From Mesorhizobium loti (lineage in GTDB: Bacteria; Pseudomonadota; Alphaproteobacteria; Rhizobiales; Rhizobiaceae), in assembly GCF_013170705.1 (NCBI RefSeq), contig NZ_CP033334.1, positions 3,945,501 to 4,009,500 of the forward strand: a stretch of DNA of 64,000 bases. Reading direction: 5' to 3'. The position numbers and the translations under genes were made by a program. The notes under the pieces were generated by a model. That model searched no databases, was not told the DNA's origin, and worked only from the letters and a program-made list of their open reading frames with translations. This document shows, piece by piece, positions 10,669-20,938 of this stretch (position 1 is the first letter of the stretch; every line of letters starts with the position of its first letter).

Positions 10669-12642
10669 ATGTATCAGGCCATCGTCTTCCTTCCACTGCT
10701 CGGCTTCCTGATCGTCGGCCTGTTCGGCACGTCGCTCGGCGCCAAGGCGTCCGAATACATCACCTCCGGCTTCCTGGTGATTTCGGCTGTTCTGTCGTGG
10801 GTTGCCTTCTTCAGCGTCGGCTTCGGCCATGGCGAGGTTTTCACCGTGCCGGTGCTGCACTGGATCCAGTCCGGCGGGCTGGACGTCTCCTGGGCGCTTC
10901 GCATCGACACGCTGACGGTGGTGATGCTGGTGGTGGTCAACACCGTGTCGGCGCTGGTCCATATCTATTCGATCGGCTACATGCACCACGATCCGAACCG
11001 GCCGCGCTTCTTCGCCTATCTGTCGCTGTTCACCTTCGCCATGCTGATGCTGGTGACGGCGGACAATCTGGTGCAGATGTTCTTCGGCTGGGAAGGGGTC
11101 GGCCTGGCGTCCTACCTGCTGATCGGCTTCTGGTACAAGAAGCCCTCGGCCAATGCCGCGGCCATCAAGGCCTTCGTTGTCAACCGCGTCGGCGATTTCG
11201 GCTTCGCGCTTGGCATCTTCGGCGTCTTCGTGCTGTTCGGCTCGGTCAATCTCGGCACCATCTTCGCCAACGCGGCAACGTTCATTCCGGCTGAAGGCGC
11301 CCCGCAAGGTGCCGCCGTGCTGACCTTCCTCGGCCATGCTCTGGACAAGCAGTCGGCAATGACCGTCGTCTGCCTGCTCCTGTTCATGGGCGCCATGGGC
11401 AAGTCGGCGCAGGTGCCGCTGCACACCTGGCTGCCGGACGCCATGGAAGGCCCGACGCCGGTCTCCGCGCTGATCCACGCCGCCACCATGGTGACGGCGG
11501 GCGTGTTCATGCTGGCGCGGTTGTCGCCCCTGTTCGAGCTGTCGCATTCGGCGCTGACGGTGGTGACCTTCATCGGCGCCTTCACCGCCTTCTTCGCGGC
11601 GACCGTCGGCCTGGTCCAGAACGACATCAAGCGTGTCATCGCCTATTCGACCTGCTCGCAGCTCGGCTACATGTTCGTGGCGCTCGGCGTCGGCGCCTAT
11701 GGCGCGGCGATCTTCCACCTGTTCACGCACGCCTTTTTCAAGGCGCTGCTGTTCCTCGGTTCGGGCTCGGTCATCCACGCCGTCTCCGACGAGCAGGACA
11801 TGCGCAAGATGGGCGGCCTGCGGTCACTGATCCCGACAACCTACTGGATGATGGTGATCGGCACGCTGGCGCTGACCGGCGTCGGCATTCCGGTGACCGT
11901 CATCGGCACAGCCGGTTTCTTCTCCAAGGACGCCATCATCGAGAGCGCCTTTGCCGGCCACAATTCGGTCGCCGGCCTTGCCTTCGTGCTGCTGGTCATC
12001 GCCGCGTGCTTCACCTCCTTCTATTCCTGGCGGCTGATCTTCATGACCTTCCACGGCAAGCCGCGGGCGAGCCACGAGGTGATGCACCATGTGCATGAAT
12101 CGCCGCCGGTGATGCTGGTGCCGTTGTTCGTGCTGGCCGCCGGCGCGCTGTTTGCCGGCATCATCTTCCACAATTCGTTCATCGGCGAAGGCTATGCCGA
12201 GTTCTGGAAGGCTTCGCTGTTCACGCTGCCGGACAACCACATCCTGCACGAGATCCATGAACTGCCGCTGTGGGTCGAGCTCTCGCCCTTCATCGCCATG
12301 CTGATCGGTTTCGCGCTGGCCTGGAAGTTCTACATCCGCTCGCCGGAAATGCCCGTCAATCTCGCCGCGCGGCATCGCGGGCTCTATGCCTTCCTGCTCA
12401 ACAAGTGGTATTTCGACGAGCTCTACGACTTCCTGTTCGTGCGGCCGGCCAAGCGCCTCGGCCATTTCCTGTGGAAGACCGGTGATGGCACCATCATCGA
12501 TGGCCTGGGGCCGGACGGCATTTCGGCGCGCGTCGTCGATGTCACCAACCGCGTCGTCAAGCTGCAGACCGGCTACCTCTACCATTATGCCTTCGCCATG
12601 CTGATCGGCGTTGCCGCACTCGTCACCTGGATGATGCTCTGA
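10669..12642 (+). CDS. nuoL: NADH-quinone oxidoreductase subunit L
   Basis: A 657-residue antiporter-like proton-pumping subunit (ND5 type) at the distal end of the membrane arm. The core (about residues 130-420) contains [12 protein letters not shown], the [33 protein letters not shown] region (shown here only as a landmark, residues about 245-275) and the lysine-bearing segment [12 protein letters not shown]. The C-terminal part contains the long lateral helix. It overlaps nuoM by one base (TGATG). Confidence 0.97.
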   Translation: MYQAIVFLPLLGFLIVGLFGTSLGAKASEYITSGFLVISAVLSWVAFFSVGFGHGEVFTVPVLHWIQSGGLDVSWALRIDTLTVVMLVVVNTVSALVHIYSIGYMHHDPNRPRFFAYLSLFTFAMLMLVTADNLVQMFFGWEGVGLASYLLIGFWYKKPSANAAAIKAFVVNRVGDFGFALGIFGVFVLFGSVNLGTIFANAATFIPAEGAPQGAAVLTFLGHALDKQSAMTVVCLLLFMGAMGKSAQVPLHTWLPDAMEGPTPVSALIHAATMVTAGVFMLARLSPLFELSHSALTVVTFIGAFTAFFAATVGLVQNDIKRVIAYSTCSQLGYMFVALGVGAYGAAIFHLFTHAFFKALLFLGSGSVIHAVSDEQDMRKMGGLRSLIPTTYWMMVIGTLALTGVGIPVTVIGTAGFFSKDAIIESAFAGHNSVAGLAFVLLVIAACFTSFYSWRLIFMTFHGKPRASHEVMHHVHESPPVMLVPLFVLAAGALFAGIIFHNSFIGEGYAEFWKASLFTLPDNHILHEIHELPLWVELSPFIAMLIGFALAWKFYIRSPEMPVNLAARHRGLYAFLLNKWYFDELYDFLFVRPAKRLGHFLWKTGDGTIIDGLGPDGISARVVDVTNRVVKLQTGYLYHYAFAMLIGVAALVTWMML

Positions 12643-14147
12643 TGACCGCCTGGCCAATCCTCTCGCTGGTCACCTTCCTGCCGCTGGTTGGTGCGCTGCT
12701 GATCCTGTTCATCAACGATGACAGCGAAAACGCACGCCGCAACATCCGCGCCATTGCGCTGTTGACCACGACGTTCACGTTCATCATCTCGCTGTTCATC
12801 TGGACCGGCTTCGACAATTCGCAGGCGGGCTTCCAGTTCGTCGAAAAGGTCGCGTGGCTCGACTCCGGCATCTCCTACCACATGGGCGTCGACGGCATTT
12901 CGATGCTGTTCGTCATCCTGACGACCTTCCTGATGCCGCTGTGCATCCTGGCGTCGTGGGAATCGATCGAGAAGCGCGTCAAGGCCTACATGATCGCCTT
13001 CCTGCTGCTCGAGACGCTGATGATCGGCGTGTTCTGCGCGCTCGATATCGTGCTGTTCTACGTCTTCTTCGAGGCCGGCCTGATCCCGATGTTCATCATC
13101 ATCGGCGTCTGGGGCGGCAAGCGGCGCGTCTACGCCTCGTTCAAGTTCTTCCTCTACACGCTCGCCGGCTCGGTGCTGATGCTGCTCGCCATCATGGCGA
13201 TGTTCTATCAGTCCGGCACCACCGACATCCCGACGCTGTTGACCCACAACTTCCCGGCCAACATGCAGACCTGGCTATGGCTCGCCTTCTTCGCATCCTT
13301 CGCAGTGAAGATGCCGATGTGGCCGGTGCACACCTGGCTGCCGGATGCACACGTCGAGGCGCCAACCGCCGGTTCGGTCATCCTGGCCGGTATTCTCCTG
13401 AAAATGGGCGGGTACGGCTTCCTGCGCTTCTCCCTGCCGATGTTCCCGCTGGCATCCGAAATGTTCGCGCCGCTGGTCTTCACGCTCTCGGTCGTCGCCA
13501 TCATCTACACCTCGCTGGTGGCGCTGATGCAGGAGGACATGAAGAAGCTGATCGCCTATTCGTCGGTTGCCCATATGGGCTTCGTCACCATGGGCATCTT
13601 CGCCATGAACCAGGAAGGCGTTCAGGGCGCGATCTTCCAGATGCTCAGCCACGGCCTCGTCTCGGGCGCGCTGTTCCTGTGCGTCGGCGTCATCTACGAC
13701 CGCATGCACACGCGTGAGATCGATGCCTATGGCGGCCTGGTCAACAACATGCCGAAATACGCCACCGTGTTCCTGATCTTCACCATGGCCAATGTCGGCC
13801 TGCCGGGCACATCAGGCTTCATCGGCGAGTTCCTGACCATGCTGGGCGTGTTCCGGGTCAACACGTGGGTGGCATTCTTCGCCGCTACCGGCGTCATCCT
13901 GTCGGCGGCCTACGCGCTGTGGCTCTACCGCCGGGTGATCTTCGGCGCGCTGACCAAGGACAGCCTGAAGGGGCTGCTCGATCTTTCGGCGCGCGAGAAG
14001 GTCATCATCTACCCGCTGGTCGTGCTGGTCATCTTCTTCGGCGTCTATCCCGCTCCCGTCTTCGACGCGACGGCCCAATCGGTCAAGTCGCTCGTCACCA
14101 ATGTCACCGCATCCATCGGCGCCGCGCAGACCGCGGCGGCGAACTGA
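12642..14147 (+). CDS. nuoM: NADH-quinone oxidoreductase subunit M
   Basis: A 501-residue antiporter-like subunit (ND4 type) with about fourteen helices. Landmarks are [14 protein letters not shown] with the conserved Glu, [20 protein letters not shown] with the conserved Lys, and [12 protein letters not shown]. The start codon overlaps the nuoL stop by one base. nuoN follows after 18 bases. The length and motif set are normal. Confidence 0.97.
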   Translation: MTAWPILSLVTFLPLVGALLILFINDDSENARRNIRAIALLTTTFTFIISLFIWTGFDNSQAGFQFVEKVAWLDSGISYHMGVDGISMLFVILTTFLMPLCILASWESIEKRVKAYMIAFLLLETLMIGVFCALDIVLFYVFFEAGLIPMFIIIGVWGGKRRVYASFKFFLYTLAGSVLMLLAIMAMFYQSGTTDIPTLLTHNFPANMQTWLWLAFFASFAVKMPMWPVHTWLPDAHVEAPTAGSVILAGILLKMGGYGFLRFSLPMFPLASEMFAPLVFTLSVVAIIYTSLVALMQEDMKKLIAYSSVAHMGFVTMGIFAMNQEGVQGAIFQMLSHGLVSGALFLCVGVIYDRMHTREIDAYGGLVNNMPKYATVFLIFTMANVGLPGTSGFIGEFLTMLGVFRVNTWVAFFAATGVILSAAYALWLYRRVIFGALTKDSLKGLLDLSAREKVIIYPLVVLVIFFGVYPAPVFDATAQSVKSLVTNVTASIGAAQTAAAN

Positions 14148-14165
14148 CCAGGGGTTTTGCGAACC

Positions 14166-15602
14166 ATGACGCCGGACCTTCTCTCCAGCCTGTCGCTCTC
14201 GATGCCCGAGCTGATCCTTGCCATCGGCGCGCTCGCGCTGCTGATGGTCGGGGCCTATTCGCGCTCCAACACCGCCAATACGGTGAGCGGCCTTGCGGTC
14301 GCCGTTCTGGTTATCGCAGGCGTCTGGCTGATCTTCCGGACCGGGCAGGGCAACGCCTATGGCAATGCCTTCATCCAGGATCCCTTCGCTCGCTTCATGA
14401 AGGTGCTGTCGCTGGTCGGCTCGGCGGTGACGCTGATCATGTCGATGCGCTTTGCCAAGGCGGAGCGTTTCGACAAGTTCGAGTATCCGGTGCTGATCCT
14501 GCTGTGCACGCTGGGCATGATGCTGATGATCTCGGCCAACGGCATGATCGGGCTCTATCTCGGCCTCGAGCTGCAGTCACTGGCGATCTACGTGCTGGCG
14601 GCGATCAACCGCGACAATCTGCGTTCGACCGAGGCCGGCCTGAAATACTTCGTCCTCGGCGCGCTGTCGTCGGGCATGCTGCTGTATGGCATCAGCCTGG
14701 TCTATGGCTATACCGGCAACACCGGCTTCCAGGAAATCGCCACGGCGCTGGGCAGCGGCGAGCGCCAGCTGGGCCTCGTCTTCGGTCTGGTCTTCGTGCT
14801 GGCCGGCCTTGCCTTCAAGATCTCGGCGGTGCCGTTCCACATGTGGACGCCCGACGTCTATGAAGGCGCGCCGACACCGGTGACCGCGTTCCTGGCGGCG
14901 GCCCCCAAGATGGCGGCGATGGCGCTGATCGTGCGCGTCACCATGGGCGCGTTCAAGCCGATCGCCGCCGATTGGCAGCAGATCATCGTCTTCATCTCGA
15001 TCGCCTCGATGGCGCTCGGCGCCTTTGCCGCGATCGGCCAGACCAACATCAAGCGGCTGATGGCCTATTCCTCGATCGGCCATATGGGCTACGCGCTGGT
15101 CGGCCTTGCCGCCAACAGCCAGGCCGGCGTGCGTGGCGTCGCCATCTACATGCTGATCTACCTGGTGATGACGCTGGGCACCTTCGCGTTCATCCTCGCC
15201 ATGCGGCGCAAGGAAGGCAATGTCGAACAGATCAGCGACCTGGCCGGCCTAGCCTCGACCAACCCGGTCATGGCGACCATCCTGACCATCCTGATGTTCT
15301 CGCTGGCCGGCATCCCGCCGCTCGCCGGCTTCTGGGGGAAGTGGTACGTCTTCCTCGCCGCCATCAACGCCAACCTCTACGCGCTGGCGATCATAGGCGT
15401 GCTGGCCTCGGTGGTGGGCGCTTACTACTACCTGCGCATCATCAAGATCATGTGGTTCGACGAACCGGTCGGCGGCTTCGTCCCCATGGCCGGCGAATTG
15501 CGCCTCGTGCTCGGCGTCTCCGGCGCCTTCGTGCTGTTCTATGTGCTGATCGGCGGGCCGATCGGCACCTATGCCGAAGCCGCCGCCAAGACATTTTTCT
15601 GA
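14166..15602 (+). CDS. nuoN: NADH-quinone oxidoreductase subunit N
   Basis: A 478-residue antiporter-like subunit (ND2 type) and the last complex I gene of the operon. Landmarks are [15 protein letters not shown] with the conserved Glu, [20 protein letters not shown] with the conserved Lys, and [15 protein letters not shown] chose the ATG at 14166. A TTG three codons upstream is also in frame, but there is no reason to prefer it. birA begins four bases after the stop, so it may be read from the nuo transcript. Confidence 0.96.
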   Translation: MTPDLLSSLSLSMPELILAIGALALLMVGAYSRSNTANTVSGLAVAVLVIAGVWLIFRTGQGNAYGNAFIQDPFARFMKVLSLVGSAVTLIMSMRFAKAERFDKFEYPVLILLCTLGMMLMISANGMIGLYLGLELQSLAIYVLAAINRDNLRSTEAGLKYFVLGALSSGMLLYGISLVYGYTGNTGFQEIATALGSGERQLGLVFGLVFVLAGLAFKISAVPFHMWTPDVYEGAPTPVTAFLAAAPKMAAMALIVRVTMGAFKPIAADWQQIIVFISIASMALGAFAAIGQTNIKRLMAYSSIGHMGYALVGLAANSQAGVRGVAIYMLIYLVMTLGTFAFILAMRRKEGNVEQISDLAGLASTNPVMATILTILMFSLAGIPPLAGFWGKWYVFLAAINANLYALAIIGVLASVVGAYYYLRIIKIMWFDEPVGGFVPMAGELRLVLGVSGAFVLFYVLIGGPIGTYAEAAAKTFF

Positions 15603-15606
15603 CGGG

Positions 15607-16428
15607 ATGGCATTTCGGCTGGCCCCAACCTCGGCGTCGGAAGGCTTCCGGCTCGAGGCCCATGACAGCGTCGGCTCCACCAATACGGTGGCGCTGGACC
15701 ACGCCCGGGCAGGCGACCCGGGCAAGCTGTGGGTCGTTTCCAAAAAGCAGGAAAGCGGGCGTGGCCGGCGCGGTCGTGCCTGGGTCTCGCCCGAAGGCAA
15801 TCTGGCAGCGACCCTGCTTGTCATCACCGGCGGTGAACTTCGCCTTGCCGCGACGTTGGGTTTCGTCGCCGGTCTGTCGCTCGCCGATGCACTGGATGCC
15901 GTGGTGCCGAAAGGCCGCATCGCCATCGGACTTGATGGCGCAAGCCAGGGACAAAACCGTTTCGAGTTGAAATGGCCGAACGACGTTCTGGCCTCCGGCG
16001 CCAAGCTGGCCGGCATCCTGCTGGAGTCGGCGATGCTGGACGGCGGCCGTTTCGCCGTGGCGGTGGGCATCGGCGTCAATGTGGTGGCGCATCCCACGGA
16101 TTTGCCGTATCCCGCGACATCACTCCAAGCGCTCGGCGCGACATGCGATGCCGAAACGCTGTTCCTGGCGCTGTCGGATGCCTGGAGCGAGAATGCCCGC
16201 CTGTGGGATGAGGGGCGCGGACTTTCAGCCATCAGGAGACGCTGGCTGGCGCGCGCGGCGGGACTCGGCGGCGAGGTTGCTGTCAGAATTGACGGTAATG
16301 TGGTGCGTGGGGTGTTCGAGACCATTGACGAGGATTGCCGTTTCGTGATCCGCGACGATGAAGGGGCGGTTCTGACGATCGCTGCCGGCGATGTGCATTT
16401 CGGCGCGGTGGCTTCCGCCGGGGTATAG
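15607..16428 (+). CDS. birA: biotin--[acetyl-CoA-carboxylase] ligase
   Basis: A 273-residue biotin protein ligase that forms biotinyl-AMP and transfers biotin to carboxylase carrier domains. The ATP/biotin site motif SGRGRRGRAW (about residues 54-63), ELKWPNDV with its lysine (about 118-125) and KLAGILLE are present. There is no N-terminal winged helix, so it is the monofunctional class that does not act as a repressor. The ATG at 15607 follows nuoN by four bases. Ligase and C-terminal SH3-like domains complete the usual length. Confidence 0.94.
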   Translation: MAFRLAPTSASEGFRLEAHDSVGSTNTVALDHARAGDPGKLWVVSKKQESGRGRRGRAWVSPEGNLAATLLVITGGELRLAATLGFVAGLSLADALDAVVPKGRIAIGLDGASQGQNRFELKWPNDVLASGAKLAGILLESAMLDGGRFAVAVGIGVNVVAHPTDLPYPATSLQALGATCDAETLFLALSDAWSENARLWDEGRGLSAIRRRWLARAAGLGGEVAVRIDGNVVRGVFETIDEDCRFVIRDDEGAVLTIAAGDVHFGAVASAGV

Positions 16429-16439
16429 TTTGTCCTTGC

Positions 16440-16483
16440 GCAATTCCGGACGGAAAATCGTTAGACGCTTTTCCTGGAATTGC
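16440..16483. repeat. rhizobial palindromic intergenic element
   Basis: The 44 bases between birA and rnj form an imperfect hairpin. GCAATTCC at 16440-16447 pairs with GGAATTGC at 16476-16483, and inside it GGAAAA pairs with TTTTCC, leaving a GGAC/T bulge and an 11-base loop. I recognise this as a short element that recurs between genes in Mesorhizobium and relatives. It may act as an RNA stop or processing signal after birA, but there is no U-tract. Confidence 0.7.
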
Positions 16484-16521
16484 TTTAACGGCTTGGCCTG
16501 AGGGCCAGGAAGGGAAAAATC

Positions 16522-18192
16522 ATGGCGAAAGCGGAAAACGCCGAACTCGTCTTCGTGCCGCTCGGCGGTGTCGGCGAGATCGGTATGAACTTCGCCCTCT
16601 ACGGCTACGGCCCGCCGAGCGCGCGCGAATGGATTGTCATCGATGTCGGTGTCACCTTTCCAGACGCGGCGCATCCGGGCGTCGACCTGATCCTGCCCGA
16701 CACGCGCTTCATCGAGGAGAACCTCGCCAATCTGCGCGGCATCATCATCACCCACGCGCACGAGGATCATTACGGCGCGCTGCTCGACATCTGGCCGAAG
16801 CTGAAGGCGCCGGTGTGGATGACGCCGTTCAGCGCCGGGCTGCTGGAAGCCAAGCGCCAGGGCGAGCAGGGAGCAGCCAAGATCCCGCTGACGATCTACC
16901 GGGCTGGCGAGAAATTCACCGTCGGCCCGTTCGAGATCGAGGCCATTCCGGTGGCGCACTCCATCCCCGAGCCGATGTCGCTGGCCATCACCACGCCAGC
17001 TGGTACCGTCATCCACACAGGCGACTGGAAGATCGATCCGGAGCCGACGATCGGACCCAAGACCGACGAGGCGCGTTTCCGCGCCTATGGCGACAAGGGC
17101 GTGCTGGCGCTGATCTGCGATTCGACCAATGCGCTGCGCGAAGGCGAGTCGCCTTCGGAAGTCGCCGTCGGCGAGGGGCTGAAGGGCGTCATCCAGGCCG
17201 CCAAGGGCCGCGTCGCCGTGACCACCTTCTCCTCCAATGTCGGGCGCATCGTTTCCATCGCCAGGGCGGCACGCGATGCCGGCCGCCAATGCCTGGTGCT
17301 TGGCCGTTCGCTGAAGCGCGTCATCGATGTCGCCGACGAACTCGGCTATATGGACGGCCTTCCGGAGTTCATCGCCGAGGAGGATTTCGGCTTCATTCCG
17401 CGCGAAAACCTGGTCATCATCTGTACCGGCAGCCAAGGCGAGCCGCTGGCGGCACTTGCAAAACTGTCGCGCGACGAGATGAAATCGGTATCGCTGACGG
17501 CGGGTGACACGGTGGTGTTTTCCTCGCGCACCATTCCCGGCAATGAAAAGGCGATCCTCGAGATCAAGAACCGCCTTATCGATCTCGGCATCAAGATCAT
17601 CGAGGACGGCGACGCGCTGGTGCATGTCTCCGGCCACCCCCGGCGCAGCGAGCTGCGCAAGATGTATGAATGGGTGCGCCCACAGATCGGCGTTCCCGTG
17701 CACGGCGAGGCGGCGCATCTGGTGGCGCAGGGATCGCTGATGTCGACCTCCGGCATCGGCCAGGTGGCGCAGGTGCGCGACGGCGATATGCTGAGGCTCG
17801 CCCCCGGTCCCGCCACCATCATCGACCAGGTGCCGTTCGGCCGCATCTACAAGGACGGCAAGCTGATCGGTACCGACCAGGCGATGGGCATCCGCGACCG
17901 GCGCAAATTGTCCTTTGCCGGCCATGTCGCGGTCAATGTCGTGCTGGACGACAAATATGAGCTGGCCGGCGATCCCGACCTGGTCGCCATCGGCGTCGCC
18001 GAGGCCGATGCCAGCGGCGAGACGCTCGAAGACCTGATGATCGATGCGGCGGTCGGCGCGGTCGACTCGATTCCCCGTCAGCGCCGGAAAGACCTGGACC
18101 TCGTGCAGGAGGCCGTGCGGCGCGCGGTGCGCGGTGCGGCCAACGAAGCCTGGGGCAAGAAGCCGCTGGTGACGGTGTTTGTTACGAGATGA
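16522..18192 (+). CDS. rnj: ribonuclease J
   Basis: A 556-residue RNase J, an endo- and 5'-3' exoribonuclease of the metallo-beta-lactamase/beta-CASP family involved in RNA decay and rRNA maturation. The zinc motif THAHEDHYGAL lies near residue 76. A further histidine is in PVAHSIPEPMS and an Asp in HTGDWKIDP. The beta-CASP region contains TFSSNVGRI, CTGSQGEP and SGHPRRSELRKM, followed by a C-terminal domain. Rhizobia carry a single RNase J, consistent with this gene. It has its own upstream space of 93 bases that contains the palindromic element. Confidence 0.95.
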   Translation: MAKAENAELVFVPLGGVGEIGMNFALYGYGPPSAREWIVIDVGVTFPDAAHPGVDLILPDTRFIEENLANLRGIIITHAHEDHYGALLDIWPKLKAPVWMTPFSAGLLEAKRQGEQGAAKIPLTIYRAGEKFTVGPFEIEAIPVAHSIPEPMSLAITTPAGTVIHTGDWKIDPEPTIGPKTDEARFRAYGDKGVLALICDSTNALREGESPSEVAVGEGLKGVIQAAKGRVAVTTFSSNVGRIVSIARAARDAGRQCLVLGRSLKRVIDVADELGYMDGLPEFIAEEDFGFIPRENLVIICTGSQGEPLAALAKLSRDEMKSVSLTAGDTVVFSSRTIPGNEKAILEIKNRLIDLGIKIIEDGDALVHVSGHPRRSELRKMYEWVRPQIGVPVHGEAAHLVAQGSLMSTSGIGQVAQVRDGDMLRLAPGPATIIDQVPFGRIYKDGKLIGTDQAMGIRDRRKLSFAGHVAVNVVLDDKYELAGDPDLVAIGVAEADASGETLEDLMIDAAVGAVDSIPRQRRKDLDLVQEAVRRAVRGAANEAWGKKPLVTVFVTR

Positions 18193-18269
18193 AGGGAGGG
18201 GGCAGTAGGAATGCGGTCAGCTCTGATCCGTCTTCCCTATTGCCACACTGCCCTGATACGGAGCATTCC

Positions 18270-18674
18270 ATGCTTGGACGGTTGAACCATGTCGCGCTTG
18301 CGGTGCCGGATCTGGCGGCGGCGGTTGCCGCCTACCGCAACACGCTGGGCGCCGAAGTGACGGAGCCGCAGGCTTTGCCGGAGCATGGCGTCACGGTGGT
18401 GTTCGTCAATGTCGGCAACACCAAGATCGAATTGCTGGAGCCCTTGGGCGAATGCTCGCCAATCGCGGCGTTCCTTGCGAAGAACCCGTCCGGCGGCATG
18501 CACCACCTCTGCTACGAGGTCGACGACATCCTGGCCGCGCGTGATCAGCTCAAGGCCGCTGGCGCTCGCGTGCTGGGCGACGGCAACCCGAAGACCGGTG
18601 CCCATGGCAAGCCGGTGCTGTTCCTGCATCCGAAGGATTTCTTCGGCACGCTGATCGAACTGGAGCAATCATGA
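18270..18674 (+). CDS. mce: methylmalonyl-CoA epimerase
   Basis: A 134-residue protein of the VOC fold that interconverts (R)- and (S)-methylmalonyl-CoA during propionyl-CoA use. Metal and catalytic positions are visible in LNHVALAVPDL (His), the GMHHLCYEVDDI segment (His), and the terminal GTLIELEQ (Glu). The ATG at 18270 is preferred; the open frame runs upstream to the rnj stop, but that part is not conserved. The next gene overlaps by four bases. Confidence 0.93.
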   Translation: MLGRLNHVALAVPDLAAAVAAYRNTLGAEVTEPQALPEHGVTVVFVNVGNTKIELLEPLGECSPIAAFLAKNPSGGMHHLCYEVDDILAARDQLKAAGARVLGDGNPKTGAHGKPVLFLHPKDFFGTLIELEQS

Positions 18675-18955
18675 GCTGGGTTTCGTTCACCGCCCTGTTT
18701 TTCGCGACGTGGTGGGTGGTGCTGTTCGCCGTCCTGCCGTTCAGCGTCAGGACACAGGACGACGATCATGACGTGACGCTGGGCACGGTTCCAAGCGCGC
18801 CGCGTGGCCCGCACATGCTGCGTGCGGTCATCCGCACCACCATCGCCACGGCGATCCTGATGGGCATTTTTTATGGCCTGACGCATGGCCTGGGATACAG
18901 CCTCAACGACATCCCGCACATCGTGCCGGATTTCGGCCAGACACCGGCAAAATAG
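18671..18955 (+). CDS. DUF1467 family membrane protein
   Basis: A 94-residue protein with two predicted membrane helices (about residues 5-25 and 57-75) and the family segment ATWWVVLFAVLPFSVRTQ. It belongs to DUF1467, a small alphaproteobacterial family without assigned function. Its ATG overlaps the mce stop (ATGA), so translation is probably coupled. A segment GTVPSAPRGPHMLR lies between the helices. The function is unknown. Confidence 0.88.
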   Translation: MSWVSFTALFFATWWVVLFAVLPFSVRTQDDDHDVTLGTVPSAPRGPHMLRAVIRTTIATAILMGIFYGLTHGLGYSLNDIPHIVPDFGQTPAK

Positions 18956-19093
18956 AGCACCCGGCTAGGGCGCTTCGATACCGTACGAGCCGCAGCGGAA
19001 GGGATCGGGACGTCGCCATGCTTGGCGGCTCCATGCTTGCTGACGCAGGGTAAAGTAGCCTGGCAACTCGCCGCGCTAACCAGATGATTGCAC

Positions 19094-19122
19094 AAAAAAA
19101 ATGCAAGGCACGAGGCCTTGCA
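19094..19122 (-). terminator. rho-independent terminator
   Basis: On the minus strand a perfect 8-bp stem (TGCAAGGC at 19115-19122 pairing with GCCTTGCA at 19102-19109) with a 5-base loop is followed directly by eight U residues (the A-run at 19094-19101). It terminates a transcript entering from the proS side on the minus strand, where no gene lies, so it most likely ends the small RNA. Confidence 0.8.
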
Positions 19123-19242
19123 ATTAAACGCGTCCGATCTGTTTCCGGTTTCCGGCGGCAGCGAGTAACCGCGCCTAGATCGCATCCTCCCAAGACTTTG
19201 ACCGCGTAGGAGGGCAGATTTTTCTCCGCCCTCTCGGTTATC
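19094..19242 (-). ncRNA. probable trans-encoded small RNA (alpha-r45-like)
   Basis: In the 654-base gap between the DUF1467 gene and proS, the minus strand shows a complete small transcription unit. There is a sigma70-like promoter at 19249-19277, an internal hairpin at 19210-19233 (GAGGGC pairing with GCCCTC around an A-rich loop), and a strong intrinsic terminator ending at 19094. The predicted RNA is about 150 nt. I recall that the rhizobial sRNA family alpha-r45 lies beside proS in Sinorhizobium and is of similar size, which supports the call. That match is from memory. No protein-coding frame is convincing here. Confidence 0.6.
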
Positions 19243-19248
19243 GCGGCA

Positions 19249-19277
19249 CACTAGCCTAAGCCGAATGAAAATGTCAC
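19249..19277 (-). promoter_or_regulatory. sigma70-type promoter for the small RNA
   Basis: Read on the minus strand, GTGACA (19277-19272) lies 17 bases before CTAGTG (19254-19249). The -35 box matches TTGACA at five of six positions. The -10 box resembles the rhizobial CTATAT form only partly. The spacing is ideal and places the start near 19242. Confidence 0.45.
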
Positions 19278-19458
19278 GAAGAATTTTGCCTCGAAACAGG
19301 CATTCTCGTGCTGCACTGCACAATAGTATGGCATGCCTTGCTTTCGAAACGACCAGTAAGGCAAAGAGGAGCTGTTGCGGCATGTTTTGAATTGACGTGC
19401 GCAAAGAATTCGAGGCCGAACGCCAAGAGGTTCGGTGGCTGAACTGCCCGCGCGGCTT

Positions 19459-19485
19459 GGCCCGGAAACCGGAGGTTTCCGGGCC
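19459..19485. other. perfect 12-bp inverted repeat upstream of proS
   Basis: GGCCCGGAAACC at 19459-19470 is followed by GGA and its exact reverse complement at 19474-19485. The hairpin lies about 125 bases before the proS start. No U-tract follows on either strand, so it is not a simple terminator. It could be a leader structure or a protein-binding site. The rest of 19261-19609 shows nothing recognisable. Confidence 0.5.
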
Positions 19486-19609
19486 GCAACGCGCTGATGT
19501 GCCGCGATGGCCGGGTTTCCATTCCGCCATGAAATGGCTATGAAGCCGGGTCAAGCAAGCCTGCGTCGCACCGATTCTGGCGCGACCATTCTCATTCACG
19601 GACCAGTCC

Positions 19610-20938
19610 ATGCGTTTGTCGCGCTATTTCCTGCCTATCCTCAAAGAAAATCCGCGTGAGGCCGAGATCGTCTCGCACCGGCTGATGCTGCGTGCCGGCA
19701 TGATCCGCCAGCAGGGGCAGGGCAGTTTTTCCTGGCTGCCACTCGGCAAGCGGGTGCTGGACAAGGTTTGCCAGATCATCCGCGAGGAGCAGAACCGCGC
19801 CGGCGCGCTGGAGATCCTGATGCCGACCATCCAGTCGGCCGATCTGTGGCGCGAAAGCGGCCGCTATGACGACTACGGCAAGGAGATGCTGCGCATCAAG
19901 GATCGCCAGGACCGCGACATGCTCTACGGCCCGACCAATGAGGAAGTGGTCACCGAGATCGTCCGCGCCTACGTCAAGTCCTACAAGGACCTGCCGCTCA
20001 ATCTCTACCACATCCAATGGAAGTTCCGTGACGAGGTGCGGCCGCGCTTCGGCGTCATGCGCTCACGCGAATTCCTGATGAAGGACGCCTATTCCTTCGA
20101 CCTCAACTTCGAAGGCGCGAGGGCGGCCTACAACAGGATGTTCGTGTCCTATCTCAGGACCTTCACGCGCATGGGCCTTCAGGCAATCCCGATGCGCGCC
20201 GACACCGGGCCGATCGGTGGCGATCTCAGCCACGAATTTATCATCCTGGCGGACACCGGCGAGAGCCAGGTCTATTGCGATCGCGATTATCTGTCGCTCC
20301 AGGTGCCTGGCGAAAACACCGACTTCGCCAATGACGCCGAGATATCGGACATCGTCAAAACCTGGACGACGCCTTACGCGGCCACCGACGAGATGCATGA
20401 TGAGGCGGCGTGGGACAAGCTCGGTGAAGCGGACCGGGTCTCGGCTCGGGGCATCGAGGTTGGCCACATCTTCCATTTCGGCGACAAATATTCGAAGCCC
20501 ATGGGCGCCAAGGTGACCGGGCCCGACGGCAAGGATCATTTCGTCTCCGGCGGCTCCTACGGCATCGGCCCGTCGCGGCTTGTCGCGGCGATCATCGAAG
20601 CCAGCCATGACGAGAACGGCATCATCTGGCCGGACGCCGTGGCGCCGTTCGACATCGGTCTGATCAACATGAAGGTGGGCGACGCCGACTGCGACCGCGT
20701 CTGTGACGAGCTCCATGCCGCCTTCGCAGCCAGCGGCAAGGATGTGCTCTATGACGACACCGACCAGCGACCGGGCGGCAAGTTCGCCACAGCCGACCTG
20801 ATCGGCCTGCCCTGGCAGGTGATCGTCGGGCCGCGCGGCGTGGCCGCTGGCGAGGTCGAGATCAAGAATCGCAAGACCGGCGAGCGGGTGACGCTGCCGA
20901 TCGCCGATGCCAAAAAACGCTTCGGTGCCGCCGCATGA
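19610..20938 (+). CDS. proS: prolyl-tRNA synthetase
   Basis: A 442-residue class II synthetase that charges tRNA-Pro. The motif 2 region [21 protein letters not shown] (given as a landmark near residue 140) and the motif 3 stretch [16 protein letters not shown] (about 307-322) are present, followed by the anticodon-binding domain with [11 protein letters not shown]. At about 440 residues it is the short form without the INS editing domain found in enterobacterial ProRS, as is usual in alphaproteobacteria. lolC overlaps its stop by four bases. Confidence 0.96.
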   Translation: MRLSRYFLPILKENPREAEIVSHRLMLRAGMIRQQGQGSFSWLPLGKRVLDKVCQIIREEQNRAGALEILMPTIQSADLWRESGRYDDYGKEMLRIKDRQDRDMLYGPTNEEVVTEIVRAYVKSYKDLPLNLYHIQWKFRDEVRPRFGVMRSREFLMKDAYSFDLNFEGARAAYNRMFVSYLRTFTRMGLQAIPMRADTGPIGGDLSHEFIILADTGESQVYCDRDYLSLQVPGENTDFANDAEISDIVKTWTTPYAATDEMHDEAAWDKLGEADRVSARGIEVGHIFHFGDKYSKPMGAKVTGPDGKDHFVSGGSYGIGPSRLVAAIIEASHDENGIIWPDAVAPFDIGLINMKVGDADCDRVCDELHAAFAASGKDVLYDDTDQRPGGKFATADLIGLPWQVIVGPRGVAAGEVEIKNRKTGERVTLPIADAKKRFGAAA

